A stretch of DNA of 64,000 bases from Microbacterium keratanolyticum (lineage in GTDB: Bacteria > Actinomycetota > Actinomycetes > Actinomycetales > Microbacteriaceae). The DNA is taken from assembly GCF_016907255.1 (NCBI RefSeq), contig NZ_JAFBBQ010000001.1:2294001-2358000 (forward strand), given 5' to 3'. This document shows, one piece after another, positions 39,191 to 48,305 of the stretch. The notes under the pieces are model-generated. The model made no database searches and had not been told where the DNA came from. It was given only the letters and a program-made list of their open reading frames with translations. Position 1 is the first letter of the stretch. Each line of letters opens with the position of its first letter. Made by a program: the position numbers and the translations under genes.

Positions 39191-39224
39191 AACTGCCCCG
39201 CACGGATCACCGTGCGGGGCAGTT
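39191..39224. terminator. Bidirectional terminator between DUF3027 and serC
   Basis: Perfect 15-bp stem AACTGCCCCGCACGG (39191-39205), loop ATCA, with 39210-39224, followed by TCTGTGTT. It sits between convergent genes. Confidence 0.88.
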
Positions 39225-39230
39225 CTGTGT

Positions 39231-40352
<1,122 letters not shown>

Positions 40353-40408
40353 CTAGGGGAGCGCGGCGGGCCGTTCCGCCGCGCGCGCCTCCGAGGGTGA
40401 CACAGAAT

Positions 40409-40422
40409 GTAGGCTTGCCTAA
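40409..40422 (+). promoter_or_regulatory. Candidate DtxR/IdeR iron box
   Basis: GTAGGCTTGCCTAA contains the perfect 12-bp palindrome TAGGC-TT-GCCTA (40410-40421) and resembles the core of DtxR/IdeR boxes (TTAGGTTAGCCTAA-type). It lies 22 nt before the regulator's ATG, where binding would block transcription, so iron-dependent autoregulation is likely. Confidence 0.65.
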
Positions 40423-40443
40423 GCCCGTGACTAGGAGAACGCG

Positions 40444-41151
40444 ATGACCGATCTGATCGACACCACGGAGATGTACCTCCGCACCATCCTCGAGCTCGAG
40501 GAGGAGAACATCATTCCGCTGCGCGCGCGGATCTCCGAGCGACTCGGTCACTCGGGGCCCACGGTCTCGCAGACGGTCGGCCGCATGGAGCGCGACGGAC
40601 TCGTCGTCGTGTCCGAGGACCGCACGCTGGAGCTGACGGACGCCGGTCGCCGCAAGGCCGTCGACGTCATGCGCAAGCACCGTCTCGCCGAACGCCTGCT
40701 CTCTGACGTCATCGGCCTCGACTGGGCGTTCGTGCATGAAGAGGCCTGCCGCTGGGAGCACGTCATGAGCGAGCAGGTGGAGCTGCGCCTCATCGAGCTG
40801 CTCGGCCACCCCACGGAGTCGCCGTACGGCAACCCGATCCCCGGCCTCGACCAGCTGGGCAGCGCCACCGCCCGCACGTTCGATGAGGGTGTCGTCGGTC
40901 TCGTGGTGAAGCTGAAGGACGCGGACGGACCCATCGAGGGGACTGTCCGACGCCTCGCCGAGCCGGCGCAGGTCGATCCCGAGCTGCTGCAGCAGCTGCG
41001 CGAGGCCGGCGTCGTTCCCGGCGCCCACGGCTCGTACCGCTTCAGCGAGGGCTACGTGCTGATCGAGATGGACGGCCAGGACGAGGGCCTCGAGCTTCCC
41101 GTCGAGCTCGCTTCTCACATCTTCCTCGTGGCGATTCCCGACGCCCAATAA
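40444..41151 (+). CDS. DtxR/IdeR-family metal-dependent regulator, iron type
   Basis: 235-aa regulator. The helix-turn-helix is ISERLGHSGPTVSQTVGRME; the dimerisation and metal domain contains KHRLAERLL and FVHEEACRWEHVMSEQVELR. The last segment provides Cys, Glu and His in the spacing of the DtxR primary metal site (Cys102-Glu105-His106 in Corynebacterium), which marks an iron rather than a manganese (MntR) sensor. A C-terminal SH3-like domain (from about 150) is present. AGGAGA precedes the ATG, and an iron box overlaps the promoter. The expected regulon is iron uptake and storage. Confidence 0.92.
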   Translation: MTDLIDTTEMYLRTILELEEENIIPLRARISERLGHSGPTVSQTVGRMERDGLVVVSEDRTLELTDAGRRKAVDVMRKHRLAERLLSDVIGLDWAFVHEEACRWEHVMSEQVELRLIELLGHPTESPYGNPIPGLDQLGSATARTFDEGVVGLVVKLKDADGPIEGTVRRLAEPAQVDPELLQQLREAGVVPGAHGSYRFSEGYVLIEMDGQDEGLELPVELASHIFLVAIPDAQ

Positions 41152-41215
41152 TCCGCGTGATTCCGCGGCTTTTCGGCGTTCTGCGCGGATTGTCAGGTTC
41201 TGAGGGTGACATAAA

Positions 41216-41401
41216 CGTTATCTTCCGGTAACGTCAAACCGTCATCAGCGAGAAGCCAGTTGATGATCACCGTGATGGTTGCCTCACCGGCTCGTCACCA
41301 TTACGGAGACCAACGCACATCGTGCCCGAAGATCACGCGTGCCCAGAGAAACGAGTGACGAGCCTGCGCAACCCGAGCGCTGAGGTGCTGGAGGACCAGC
41401 T
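41216..41401 (+). promoter_or_regulatory. Regulatory region and structured leader of the M23 peptidase gene
   Basis: The 250-nt gap starts with CGTTATC-TTCC-GGTAACG (41216-41233), a palindrome with one mismatch that may be an operator (MtrA-like TAACG half-sites). Downstream the RNA can form a small hairpin (TCATCA/TGATGA, then ATCACCGTGAT) and a domain closed by a perfect 10-bp stem GGCTCGTCAC (41289-41298) with GTGACGAGCC (41355-41364). A 29-codon frame (GTG 41322 to TAG 41409-41411) runs across the TTG start of the peptidase. It does not match the c-di-AMP ydaO motif that precedes some actinobacterial peptidase genes. Confidence 0.45.
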
Positions 41402-42274
41402 TTGGCTGTAGAGATCGCAACGCCCGAGAACGACGACAACCCAAATATCGAGAACACGCAGAACCGCGGAGTCACCCGTCGGAGTCGCGCCAAGGGCGTG
41501 GCCATCCTGCGTGAGACGAAGGCGTCGCGTCCCAGCGGTCGTTCGCTGGTCAAGCCCTTGCGCTCGATCGCGATCTTCGGTGCCGTCGGCGCTCTCGTCA
41601 CGGCCATCGCCCTGCCGGCCTTCGCAGCCAGCAAGCCGAGCGATGCCGCCCCTGCAACGCTGCAGCAGCTCGCGGCGGAGGACGCCCAGTCCATCGTCGT
41701 CGCTTCCGAGGCCACGGCCGCTCCCCTCGACATGGGCACGTTCAGCGCCACCACTCCGGAGGAGATCGAGAAGGCGAAGGCAGAAGCGGCCGCTGCCGCC
41801 CGTGCGGCCGCAGTGGCCAGCTCCGGCGGGGCCTCGCTGGCCGGCATCGATCTGTCGATGGTCGCTCCCGGCTCGGGTGAGGTTCGGTACCCGCTCGCTC
41901 AGGGATCCTTCACGTCCGGAGAGGGCCCGGGTTCGGGCCGCGGCCACCAGGGCTGGGACATGCTCGCCCCGACCGGAACCCCGATGTTCGCTGCCGCTTC
42001 CGGCGTCGTCCGCGTGTCCAGCGAGGGCTACTACGGCTACGGCGTCGCGATCGTGATCGACCACGTCATCGGCGGACAGTCGGTCTCGACGCTCTACGGT
42101 CACATGGACTACGGCAGCCGCCTTGTCAGCGCCGGAGAGACGGTCTCGGCGGGTCAGCTGATCGGCGTCGTCGGCAACACCGGCAACTCCTACGGTTCGC
42201 ACCTGCACTTCGAGGTGCACATCGGCGACGGCATCGTCGACCCGGCTTCCTGGCTCGCGGCGAACGCCGGCTGA
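41402..42274 (+). CDS. M23-family metallopeptidase (LytM-type cell-wall endopeptidase)
   Basis: 290-aa protein. A cytoplasmic N-terminus of about 55 residues precedes a membrane/signal segment (IAIFGAVGALVTAIALPAFA), an Ala/Glu-rich helical linker (about 115-140) and a LytM domain. Zinc ligands are visible: first His and Asp in GRGHQGWDMLAP, and the HxH motif SHLHFEVHIG near the C-terminus. All catalytic residues are present, so it should cleave peptidoglycan peptides. GGAGG is 7 nt before the TTG start at 41402. The long leader and overlapping short upstream frame suggest post-transcriptional control. Confidence 0.9.
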   Translation: MAVEIATPENDDNPNIENTQNRGVTRRSRAKGVAILRETKASRPSGRSLVKPLRSIAIFGAVGALVTAIALPAFAASKPSDAAPATLQQLAAEDAQSIVVASEATAAPLDMGTFSATTPEEIEKAKAEAAAAARAAAVASSGGASLAGIDLSMVAPGSGEVRYPLAQGSFTSGEGPGSGRGHQGWDMLAPTGTPMFAAASGVVRVSSEGYYGYGVAIVIDHVIGGQSVSTLYGHMDYGSRLVSAGETVSAGQLIGVVGNTGNSYGSHLHFEVHIGDGIVDPASWLAANAG

Positions 42275-42582
42275 TCCGCCCCGTCGAGGCGGACACGTTC
42301 ATCTCAGATTCATCCATCTCCCACGAGGATGAGCTAGCCTGATTCCGTCGTCGTCAGGACGGAGGAAGCTGATGGAGCGAATACCGGGCATCCGAACCAC
42401 GGATGCACTCGGACACTTCGCTCTGCAGCATTGCATGCAGGACTTTCACGGTGTCACCGTGCAGAAAGGCGCTGTCTTAGAGACAGCGCCTTTTTTCGTC
42501 CCTGCAGGTCCCTTCGCGCTGCGCGGCGGCAGAGAAGTCGAGAGTGCCGGGAAGCCGTCCCGGCGGATCGAAGGGATGCAGG
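42275..42582 (+). other. 308-nt gap: candidate short terminated transcript before the HNH gene
   Basis: No gene can be supported here. A weak stem TCCGCC/GGCGGA (42275-42293) abuts the peptidase stop codon. TAGCCT (42335-42340) could be a -10 box; CCGTC (42345-42349) can pair with GACGG (42358-42362), masking the GGAGG at 42361-42365. Further small inverted repeats (CATCCG/CGGATG, CACGGTG/CACCGTG) lead to a strong intrinsic terminator at 42465-42496. The sequence looks like a roughly 150-nt small RNA or an attenuated leader. Confidence 0.5.
42465..42496 (+). terminator. Strong intrinsic terminator upstream of the HNH gene
   Basis: Perfect 13-bp stem AAAGGCGCTGTCT (42465-42477), loop TAG, AGACAGCGCCTTT (42481-42493), with six T in a row. 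It is the only terminator in the window with a true U-tract, and it lies about 90 nt before the next start codon. Confidence 0.9.
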
Positions 42583-43080
42583 ATGCGCACACTCGTGCTC
42601 AACGCGGGCTATGAGCCCCTCGCGATCGTGTCGTTCAAGCGCGCGCTCGTTCTCGTCATGAATGAGAAGGCGTCGGTGATCGAAAGCGTCATCGGCGATC
42701 CGGTCTGGACCACGCGCGCGGTGTACGAGCGTCCCGCGGTGATTCTCCTGACCCGCTACGTGCGCATTCCGCAGGCGAGACGGGTCCCGGTGACGCGACG
42801 AGGGGTGCTGCGGCGCGACAATCACCGATGCGGGTACTGCGCGAAGCCGGCATCGACCATCGATCATGTGCTGCCGCGCTCGCGCGGCGGGCAGGACTCC
42901 TGGGAGAATCTCGTCGCCTGCTGCCTTCGGTGCAACAACACCAAGAGCGACAGGACGCCCCAGGAGATGGGGTGGGAGCTGCGGATGGCGCCGCGTGCCC
43001 CGCACGGCGCCGCCTGGACGGTGCGCGGCACCGAGCGTGGTGACCCGCAGTGGGCACCGTACCTGGGGCTCGCAGCCTAG
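42583..43080 (+). CDS. HNH endonuclease
   Basis: 165-aa protein of the conserved actinobacterial HNH group beginning MRTLVLNAGYEPLAIVSFKR. The nuclease domain contains two zinc CxxC pairs around the catalytic part: CGYCAKPASTIDHVLPRSRG (metal His), then SWENLVACCLRCNNTKSDR. Members occur as single chromosomal genes, not in mobile elements; a DNA repair or recombination role is inferred, not known. The ATG at 42583 follows GGGATGCAGG. A strong terminator lies upstream. Confidence 0.88.
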   Translation: MRTLVLNAGYEPLAIVSFKRALVLVMNEKASVIESVIGDPVWTTRAVYERPAVILLTRYVRIPQARRVPVTRRGVLRRDNHRCGYCAKPASTIDHVLPRSRGGQDSWENLVACCLRCNNTKSDRTPQEMGWELRMAPRAPHGAAWTVRGTERGDPQWAPYLGLAA

Positions 43081-43229
43081 AGACAATCTGGCCAGAAGGC
43101 CGATGCTCGGGCCGTGCTGTCCGTCCAAAGGATGACAGGCGAATGGTCCCGTAGGGGGAAGCGCGTCACGCGGGGTGCCGGAAACACTGGAAGGGTCCCT
43201 CTTCCCGTCAGTTGACCGCAAAGGCCCCC

Positions 43230-46200
43230 ATGACGTCTCTCACCCGTGCCAGCGTGAAGAATCGCCTTCTCGTCGCGCTCCTCACCGCCGCCGTCGCTCT
43301 CTTCGGACTGATCTCGATGGGAGCCCTCAAACAAGAGCTCATGCCATCCATGACGGTGCCGATGGCGGCTGTGTCGTTCACCTCCGACGGGCTGAGTTCC
43401 GCCGAGATGTCGCGCAGCGTGACCGAGCCCGCGGAGAAGGCGCTCATGACGGTCCCCGGAGTGAAGAACGTCACCTCGACGACGAGCGCGGGGAGCAGCC
43501 TGATCCAGGTCGAATGGGCGTTCGGCAAGGACGACGAGGAGACCCTGCGCACACTGCGAAGCACAGTCGACGCGTTGAAGCCGGTGCTGCCGACCGGCAG
43601 CGAATCGCAGGTCCTCTCCGGAGGGATGGACGGCATGCCCGCGATGGTGGTCAGCGTCGCGAGCACGAAGGACGACCCGGCATTCGGCGAGACGATCCAG
43701 ACCACGGTCGTGCCTGCGCTGCAGGGCGTGGCCGGCGTGCAGCGCGTGGAGGTCGCGGGTCGCGACGAACAGCGGATCGTGATCGCGCTGCGTGCCGCGG
43801 ATGTCGCCCGCCTCAAGGTGGAACCGGCGGGGATTCCCGCCGCGCTGCAAGCCTTCGGGGCCACCGCCCCGGCCGGCGAGGTCGCCGGCGCGGATGGCAA
43901 GGTGTCGGTGACGGTCGGCCAGGGCCTTGCCTCCGTGGAAGACATCCAGGCGCTGCCGATCGCTACCGCGGACGGCGTCGTGGCAGTGGCGGACTTCGCC
44001 GATGTGGCCCTTGAGACGGTTCCGCAGGGGAGCCTGTCGCGCGTGAACGGCAAGAGCGCGCTCACGCTGCAGATCCTGCCCGCACAGGGAGCGAACGTCG
44101 TCGACATCTCGCACGGCGTCAACGCGGAGCTGGATCGACTCGCACCGACGCTGCGTGCTGACTTCGTGACGGTGTTCGATCAGGCCCCGTACATCGAGCA
44201 GTCGATCAAGGACCTTTCGGTGGAGGGCGGGCTCGGCCTCATCTGCGCCGTGCTGGTGATTCTCGCGTTCCTGGGTTCGTGGCGTTCGACGATCATCGCG
44301 GCCGTGTCGATTCCGCTCTCGCTGCTGATCACCCTGATCGGGCTGCTGTGGAGCGGCAACACGCTCAACGTGCTCACGCTCGGCGCGCTCACGATCGCGA
44401 TCGGGCGCGTCGTGGATGACTCGATCGTGGTGATCGAGAACATCACGCGCCGCCGCGGCAGCGGTCCACTCACGATCGAGGGCGTCGTCGCATCCGTGCG
44501 CCAGGTCGCCGGAGCGATCACGGCATCCACACTCACGACCGTCGCGGTCTTCGCGCCCATCGCGCTCGTCTCGGGGCTCACCGGTCAGCTCTTCCGGCCG
44601 TTCGCCATCACCGTGACGATCGCACTGCTGGCGTCTCTGCTCGTCGCTCTCACCGTGGTTCCCGTGCTCGCGTACTGGTTCCTCCGCAATCGGCCGGCGC
44701 ATGGTGCGGCGACGGAGGATGCGACGACATCCGCTGAGCACGAGGACGACCTCGCCGAGATCCACACGCGGCCGGATCGTCTGCAGGGGGCGTTGATGCC
44801 TGCGCTCGCGGCGACGCGACGCCATCCGATCATCACCGTGGCAGCGGCGAGCGTGATCCTCGTTGCGACCCTCGGTATGAGTTCCCTTCTCCGCACTGAC
44901 TTCCTCGGCTCGTCGGGGGCGGAGACCCTGCAACTGGTGCAGACGCCGCCGACGGACGCGAAGGCGGATCCGCTGGAGGTCGTCGAGCCCGTCGAGCGTG
45001 CGCTTGCGGAGGTGAAGGGTGTGCGTGATGTGATCACCGCCATCCCCGTCGCCAAGTCCGGTGAGCGCATGAACATCACCTACGACGTGATGCTGGCCAA
45101 GGGCGCGACGGTCGAGCAGGTCCGAGGTGATGTCGACAAGGCGCTGAAGAGCGTGAAGAATGCGGGCGACGTGCAGGTCGTCACACAGGATTCCTTCGCC
45201 GCCGGTGGGGCGATGACACTCCAGATCCGCGGCAATGACGCGGATGCGCTCGCCGCGGCGAGCGACCAGCTGCAGAAGCGCCTCGCGGATGCGGACGGCG
45301 TGCAGTCGGTACGCAGCGATGCCAAGGGGGAGCAGACGGTCGTGCGGGTGCAGCTCGACAAGATGCTGGCGGCGCGCCTCGGATTCGATCCGGGCAGCAT
45401 CGCACAGACCATCCACGCCGCACTCGAAGGCCAGACCGTGGGGCAGATCGTCCTCGATGGGCGCGAGCACGCGATCCTCGTCCGCACGCCGGGCATGGAG
45501 AACACCGCGGACGCGCTGAGCACGCTCATGCTGCCGGTCACACCGCAGCAGACCGCGGAGGCGCGAAAGGTCGCCCAGGACCAGCTGACGGCGAAGGCAG
45601 AGGCGGAGATGGCGCAGGCGCGCAGCAAAGCCGAATCGCAGCTGAACTCGCAGATCTCGGATGCCGCCGACCAGCGCGCCCAGTTGGTGAGCCAGTCACA
45701 GGAGCTGAACGCGCAGTTGCAGGCGCTTGCGGCCGCTCCGATCGTGCCGGCCCCCTATGACGATCTGGATGAGGAGGCTGTGGCTCGCGCGCACCAGGAG
45801 CGCGCGGAGCAGCTGGCGGCCCTGCAGGGGGCGATCGCGGGAATGCAGGACGGGATCGCGGGCATCGACACGCAGATGTCGAGCCTGCGTGATGCGCAGC
45901 GTGAGGCATCCGATGCCGCCGCGGCGCAGGACGCCGCCACGCAGGAGCAGCGCGCGGCCATGGACATCACTGGCGCACCGATCCCGCTTTCGGCGATCGC
46001 CACGGTGACGGAGGAGAAGACCGCGCCCACGATCACGCGGGCCAACGGGGAGCGGCAGGTCGAGCTCACGATCGAACCGAAGAAGGGGGCGTTCGACGCC
46101 GCGGATGCCGCGATGCAGGACGCGATCGCGGAGGCCGAGCTTCCCGCGGGAGTCAGCTTCGTCGTCGGTGGCGTCGGCGCTGATCAGGACGAGGCGTTCG

Positions 46201-46787
46201 CTCAGCTGGGACTCGCGATGCTGGCCGCCATCCTCCTCGTGCTGCTCGTGATGGTGGCGACGTTCCGCAGCTTCCGCGGCCCGCTGGTGCTGCTGATCTC
46301 GATCCCGTTCGCCGCCACCGGCGCGTTGCTCGGTCTGCTTCTGACCGATACGGCGCTGGGCCTTCCGGCGATGATCGGTCTGCTCATGCTGATCGGCATC
46401 GTGGTCACGAACGCGATCGTGCTCATGGATCTCGTGGGACGCCTGCGAGCGGCCGGAGCCACACTGGACGAGGCGATCGAGCACGGCACGCGTCTGCGCC
46501 TGCGCCCGATCCTCATGACGGCAGCCGCGACGATCTTCGCGCTCGTGCCCATGGCCCTGGGGCTTACCGGTGGTGGGGTGTTCATCTCCAAGCCGCTTGC
46601 CATCGTGGTGATCGGCGGGCTCATCTCGTCGACGCTGCTGACGCTCATCCTCGTGCCGATTCTCTACGGATTCGTCGAGCGGCGCCATGACCGTGCCGTC
46701 GAGCGCCGTCTCGCCCGACGAGAAGCACGGCAGGCGCGGGCGCAGCGCGACAGCGAGGTGCAGATGGAGGAACTGCTCGAGACGTAG
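43230..46787 (+). CDS. RND-family efflux permease with inserted coiled coil
   Basis: 1185-aa AcrB/MexB-type transporter of Gram-positive form: helix 1 (NRLLVALLTAAVALFGLISM), large extracytoplasmic porter loop, helices 2-6 (with DDSIVVIENITRRRG, the helix-4 Asp-Asp relay), second loop and helices 7-12 (ending SSTLLTLILVPILYGFVERR). The second loop contains an extra segment of about 140 residues (roughly 772-910) with heptad-like Ala/Gln/Glu pattern (AKAEAEMAQARSKAESQLNS), a predicted antiparallel coiled coil. No membrane-fusion partner or regulator is adjacent. Start: ATG at 43230 after AAAGG; a TTG six codons upstream is possible. The substrate is unknown. Confidence 0.9.
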   Translation: MTSLTRASVKNRLLVALLTAAVALFGLISMGALKQELMPSMTVPMAAVSFTSDGLSSAEMSRSVTEPAEKALMTVPGVKNVTSTTSAGSSLIQVEWAFGKDDEETLRTLRSTVDALKPVLPTGSESQVLSGGMDGMPAMVVSVASTKDDPAFGETIQTTVVPALQGVAGVQRVEVAGRDEQRIVIALRAADVARLKVEPAGIPAALQAFGATAPAGEVAGADGKVSVTVGQGLASVEDIQALPIATADGVVAVADFADVALETVPQGSLSRVNGKSALTLQILPAQGANVVDISHGVNAELDRLAPTLRADFVTVFDQAPYIEQSIKDLSVEGGLGLICAVLVILAFLGSWRSTIIAAVSIPLSLLITLIGLLWSGNTLNVLTLGALTIAIGRVVDDSIVVIENITRRRGSGPLTIEGVVASVRQVAGAITASTLTTVAVFAPIALVSGLTGQLFRPFAITVTIALLASLLVALTVVPVLAYWFLRNRPAHGAATEDATTSAEHEDDLAEIHTRPDRLQGALMPALAATRRHPIITVAAASVILVATLGMSSLLRTDFLGSSGAETLQLVQTPPTDAKADPLEVVEPVERALAEVKGVRDVITAIPVAKSGERMNITYDVMLAKGATVEQVRGDVDKALKSVKNAGDVQVVTQDSFAAGGAMTLQIRGNDADALAAASDQLQKRLADADGVQSVRSDAKGEQTVVRVQLDKMLAARLGFDPGSIAQTIHAALEGQTVGQIVLDGREHAILVRTPGMENTADALSTLMLPVTPQQTAEARKVAQDQLTAKAEAEMAQARSKAESQLNSQISDAADQRAQLVSQSQELNAQLQALAAAPIVPAPYDDLDEEAVARAHQERAEQLAALQGAIAGMQDGIAGIDTQMSSLRDAQREASDAAAAQDAATQEQRAAMDITGAPIPLSAIATVTEEKTAPTITRANGERQVELTIEPKKGAFDAADAAMQDAIAEAELPAGVSFVVGGVGADQDEAFAQLGLAMLAAILLVLLVMVATFRSFRGPLVLLISIPFAATGALLGLLLTDTALGLPAMIGLLMLIGIVVTNAIVLMDLVGRLRAAGATLDEAIEHGTRLRLRPILMTAAATIFALVPMALGLTGGGVFISKPLAIVVIGGLISSTLLTLILVPILYGFVERRHDRAVERRLARREARQARAQRDSEVQMEELLET

Positions 46788-46799
46788 CGGTATCGGTGG

Positions 46800-46873
46800 T
46801 GCCCTCGACAGGATTCGAACCTGCGACCTGCCCTTTAGGAGAGGGCTGCTCTATCCTGCTGAGCTACGAGGGC
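46800..46873 (-). tRNA. tRNA-Arg (anticodon CCT)
   Basis: 74-nt cloverleaf on the minus strand. Acceptor GCCCTCG (5' end at 46873) pairs with CGAGGGC; discriminator A at 46800. The anticodon arm GCCCT/AGGGC holds loop CTCCTAA, giving CCT; the T arm has GGTTCGAATCC. Reads AGG codons. CCA is not encoded. Confidence 0.96.
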
Positions 46874-46890
46874 ATTGCGTCCGCATGAAA

Positions 46891-46941
46891 CGACGAGGGC
46901 GCCCCGCCAGTCTAATCGACCGGTGCGGGGCGCCCTCGTCG
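46891..46941 (-). terminator. Terminator after lsr2
   Basis: Perfect 17-bp stem CGACGAGGGCGCCCCGC (46891-46907) with 46925-46941 and a 17-nt loop, 7 nt beyond the lsr2 stop codon. Confidence 0.8.
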
Positions 46942-46948
46942 CGTCGAG

Positions 46949-47293
46949 TCAGTGCGCTGCGGCGTACGCAGCCGTGATGTCGGCGGGGATGCGGCCTCGC
47001 TCCGAGACCTTGTAACCGTTGTCGAGCGCCCACGCACGGATTGCGGCGATCTCGTTGTTGCGCGGAGCGCGCTTCGCGGGAGTGGATGCTGCACGTGTCG
47101 CCGCGCGCGGTGCCCGGCGACCTGCTGAGATGTAGGGCTTCAGCGCATCGCGCAATGCCTGTGCATTGGCGTCGGTCACATCGATCTCATAAGCGGTGCC
47201 ATCGAGTGAGAAATGTACTGTTTCTCCTTCTCCGGCCTCAAGAACGGTCCCGTCGATATCGTCGACGAGCTGATGAATGATTTTGCGTGCCAT
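46949..47293 (-). CDS. lsr2: Lsr2 nucleoid-associated protein (xenogeneic silencer)
   Basis: 114-aa actinobacterial counterpart of H-NS. The N-terminal oligomerisation domain reads MARKIIHQLVDDIDGTVLEA and EIDVTDANAQALRDALKPYI; an Ala/Arg/Thr linker follows; the C-terminal DNA-binding domain carries IRAWALDNGYKVSERGRIPA, whose RGR is the minor-groove AT-hook-like element. It coats AT-rich DNA and silences acquired genes. The ATG at 47293 gives the canonical start. The 100-nt upstream region is distinctly more AT-rich than the surroundings, which may allow self-binding (inference). Confidence 0.96.
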   Translation of the reverse strand: MARKIIHQLVDDIDGTVLEAGEGETVHFSLDGTAYEIDVTDANAQALRDALKPYISAGRRAPRAATRAASTPAKRAPRNNEIAAIRAWALDNGYKVSERGRIPADITAAYAAAH

Positions 47294-47396
47294 TCGGCAA
47301 CAATACGTGCCGCAATTCGAGACGCGCAACGCGACGCACGGTGAATATCGTGCGCATCGGAGAATTCTGTTTTCGTCAGATACCTGAACAATTGGT

Positions 47397-48263
47397 TCAG
47401 GGGAGGAGTCCGCGCCTGCGCGCTCCCGCGACGGCGGCATGACGGGTGGAAGCCCCGAGCTTTGTCATCGCCGTTCCCAGATAGGCCTTCACCGTTCCTT
47501 CGCGAAGGCTCAGTTCTGCAGCGATTTCCGCATTTGTCAGGCCGAGCGCGGCGCAGGCGAGAACGTCGATTTCGCGCGGAGAGAGATGAATTGTCGTGAC
47601 CGGCTGCGTGGCCGCCGATTCGGTATCGCCGGAGAGGGAGAGCAGACGATTCTCCAGAGAGGCGAGACGTGCTCTCAATGACGCATCTTTCAAAGCGGCC
47701 GAAATACTGCGCAATTCGGCGTAGCTCTCGCGCAGTTCTTCGCGCTGCACGGGAGTCAATGCGGGCGGCGCGGTGGCCGGAGTCGGCAGCGTGCGCATCC
47801 TCCGCTCGACTTCTTCGCGGACGCGGATCTCCGATGCGAGGAGCTCTGCGACCTGCACGGCTGGGGCTGTGCTGAGATCGCCCACCGGTGTCTCGGCCCA
47901 CGCCCCCGCGTAGAGGACCCCACGGGAGCGTCCGCCCACGATGACCGGGATGGCCAGCAGTGTGCGCAGTCCCTCGCCGAGGACGAATCCGTCGTAGTCG
48001 TGCGTGATGAGCTGGGAGCTGCCGTAGTCGTGGGTCATTCGGGGGCGCAGCTCGGTCATCGCGCGGCCGCCGAGCCCGCGCTGTGGCTGCACACGCAGGC
48101 CCTCGAGGCTTCGCGTGCGGTTGCCGATGATGGCTGTGACGGCGACGGAGTTGCCGTCGAGCAGCCCGCCGAAAGCCACAGGAAAGCGGGTACGGCGAGC
48201 AAGCTCGCGTACTGCGTATGACAACAGCTGCGCGTCGGTGCCCATAGTTTCCATGGGATACAT
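47397..48263 (-). CDS. GAF-LuxR transcription regulator, RamA-like
   Basis: 288-aa protein with an N-terminal GAF-type domain (about 15-150) and a C-terminal LuxR helix-turn-helix (LSPREIDVLACAALGLTNAE, then SLREGTVKAYLGTAMTKLGA). Size, architecture and position opposite a DUF485-acetate symporter operon match RamA of Corynebacterium, the activator of acetate metabolism and of the monocarboxylate transporter MctC. Identity is inferred from these features. The ATG at 48263 has a modest AGG; internal ATGs at 48254 and 48245 are alternatives. A 16-bp palindrome lies in the divergent promoter region. Confidence 0.82.
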   Translation of the reverse strand: MYPMETMGTDAQLLSYAVRELARRTRFPVAFGGLLDGNSVAVTAIIGNRTRSLEGLRVQPQRGLGGRAMTELRPRMTHDYGSSQLITHDYDGFVLGEGLRTLLAIPVIVGGRSRGVLYAGAWAETPVGDLSTAPAVQVAELLASEIRVREEVERRMRTLPTPATAPPALTPVQREELRESYAELRSISAALKDASLRARLASLENRLLSLSGDTESAATQPVTTIHLSPREIDVLACAALGLTNAEIAAELSLREGTVKAYLGTAMTKLGASTRHAAVAGARRRGLLP

Positions 48264-48305
48264 CGACTACCTACTTTCGGGAGTGTTGACCCGCTCCCCG
48301 GATTC

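Noticed and set aside
41152..41401. Possible ydaO (c-di-AMP) riboswitch before the M23 peptidase
   Set aside because: The conserved ydaO blocks are not visible, although other pairings exist. Reported only as a structured leader.
42372..42614. 80-codon frame with a good GGAGG upstream, before the HNH gene
   Set aside because: It would run through a strong U-tract terminator and into the HNH gene; codon third positions are not GC-biased like neighbouring genes and the product matches nothing I recognise. Treated as part of a non-coding or leader transcript.
43081..43229. Possible small gene or RNA between the HNH and RND genes
   Set aside because: Only a small stem (GGAAGGG/CCCTCTTCC-like) is seen; no frame with a start signal and no terminator structure.
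43077..45470. 797-codon open frame antisense to the RND permease
   Set aside because: Low-complexity His/Arg/Asp-rich translation typical of the reverse strand of a GC-rich gene; the plus strand gene is complete and recognisable.
46800..47440. tRNA-Arg next to lsr2 as a genomic-island attachment site
   Set aside because: No integrase, direct repeat of the tRNA 3' end or compositional shift is visible beyond a short AT-richer promoter region.
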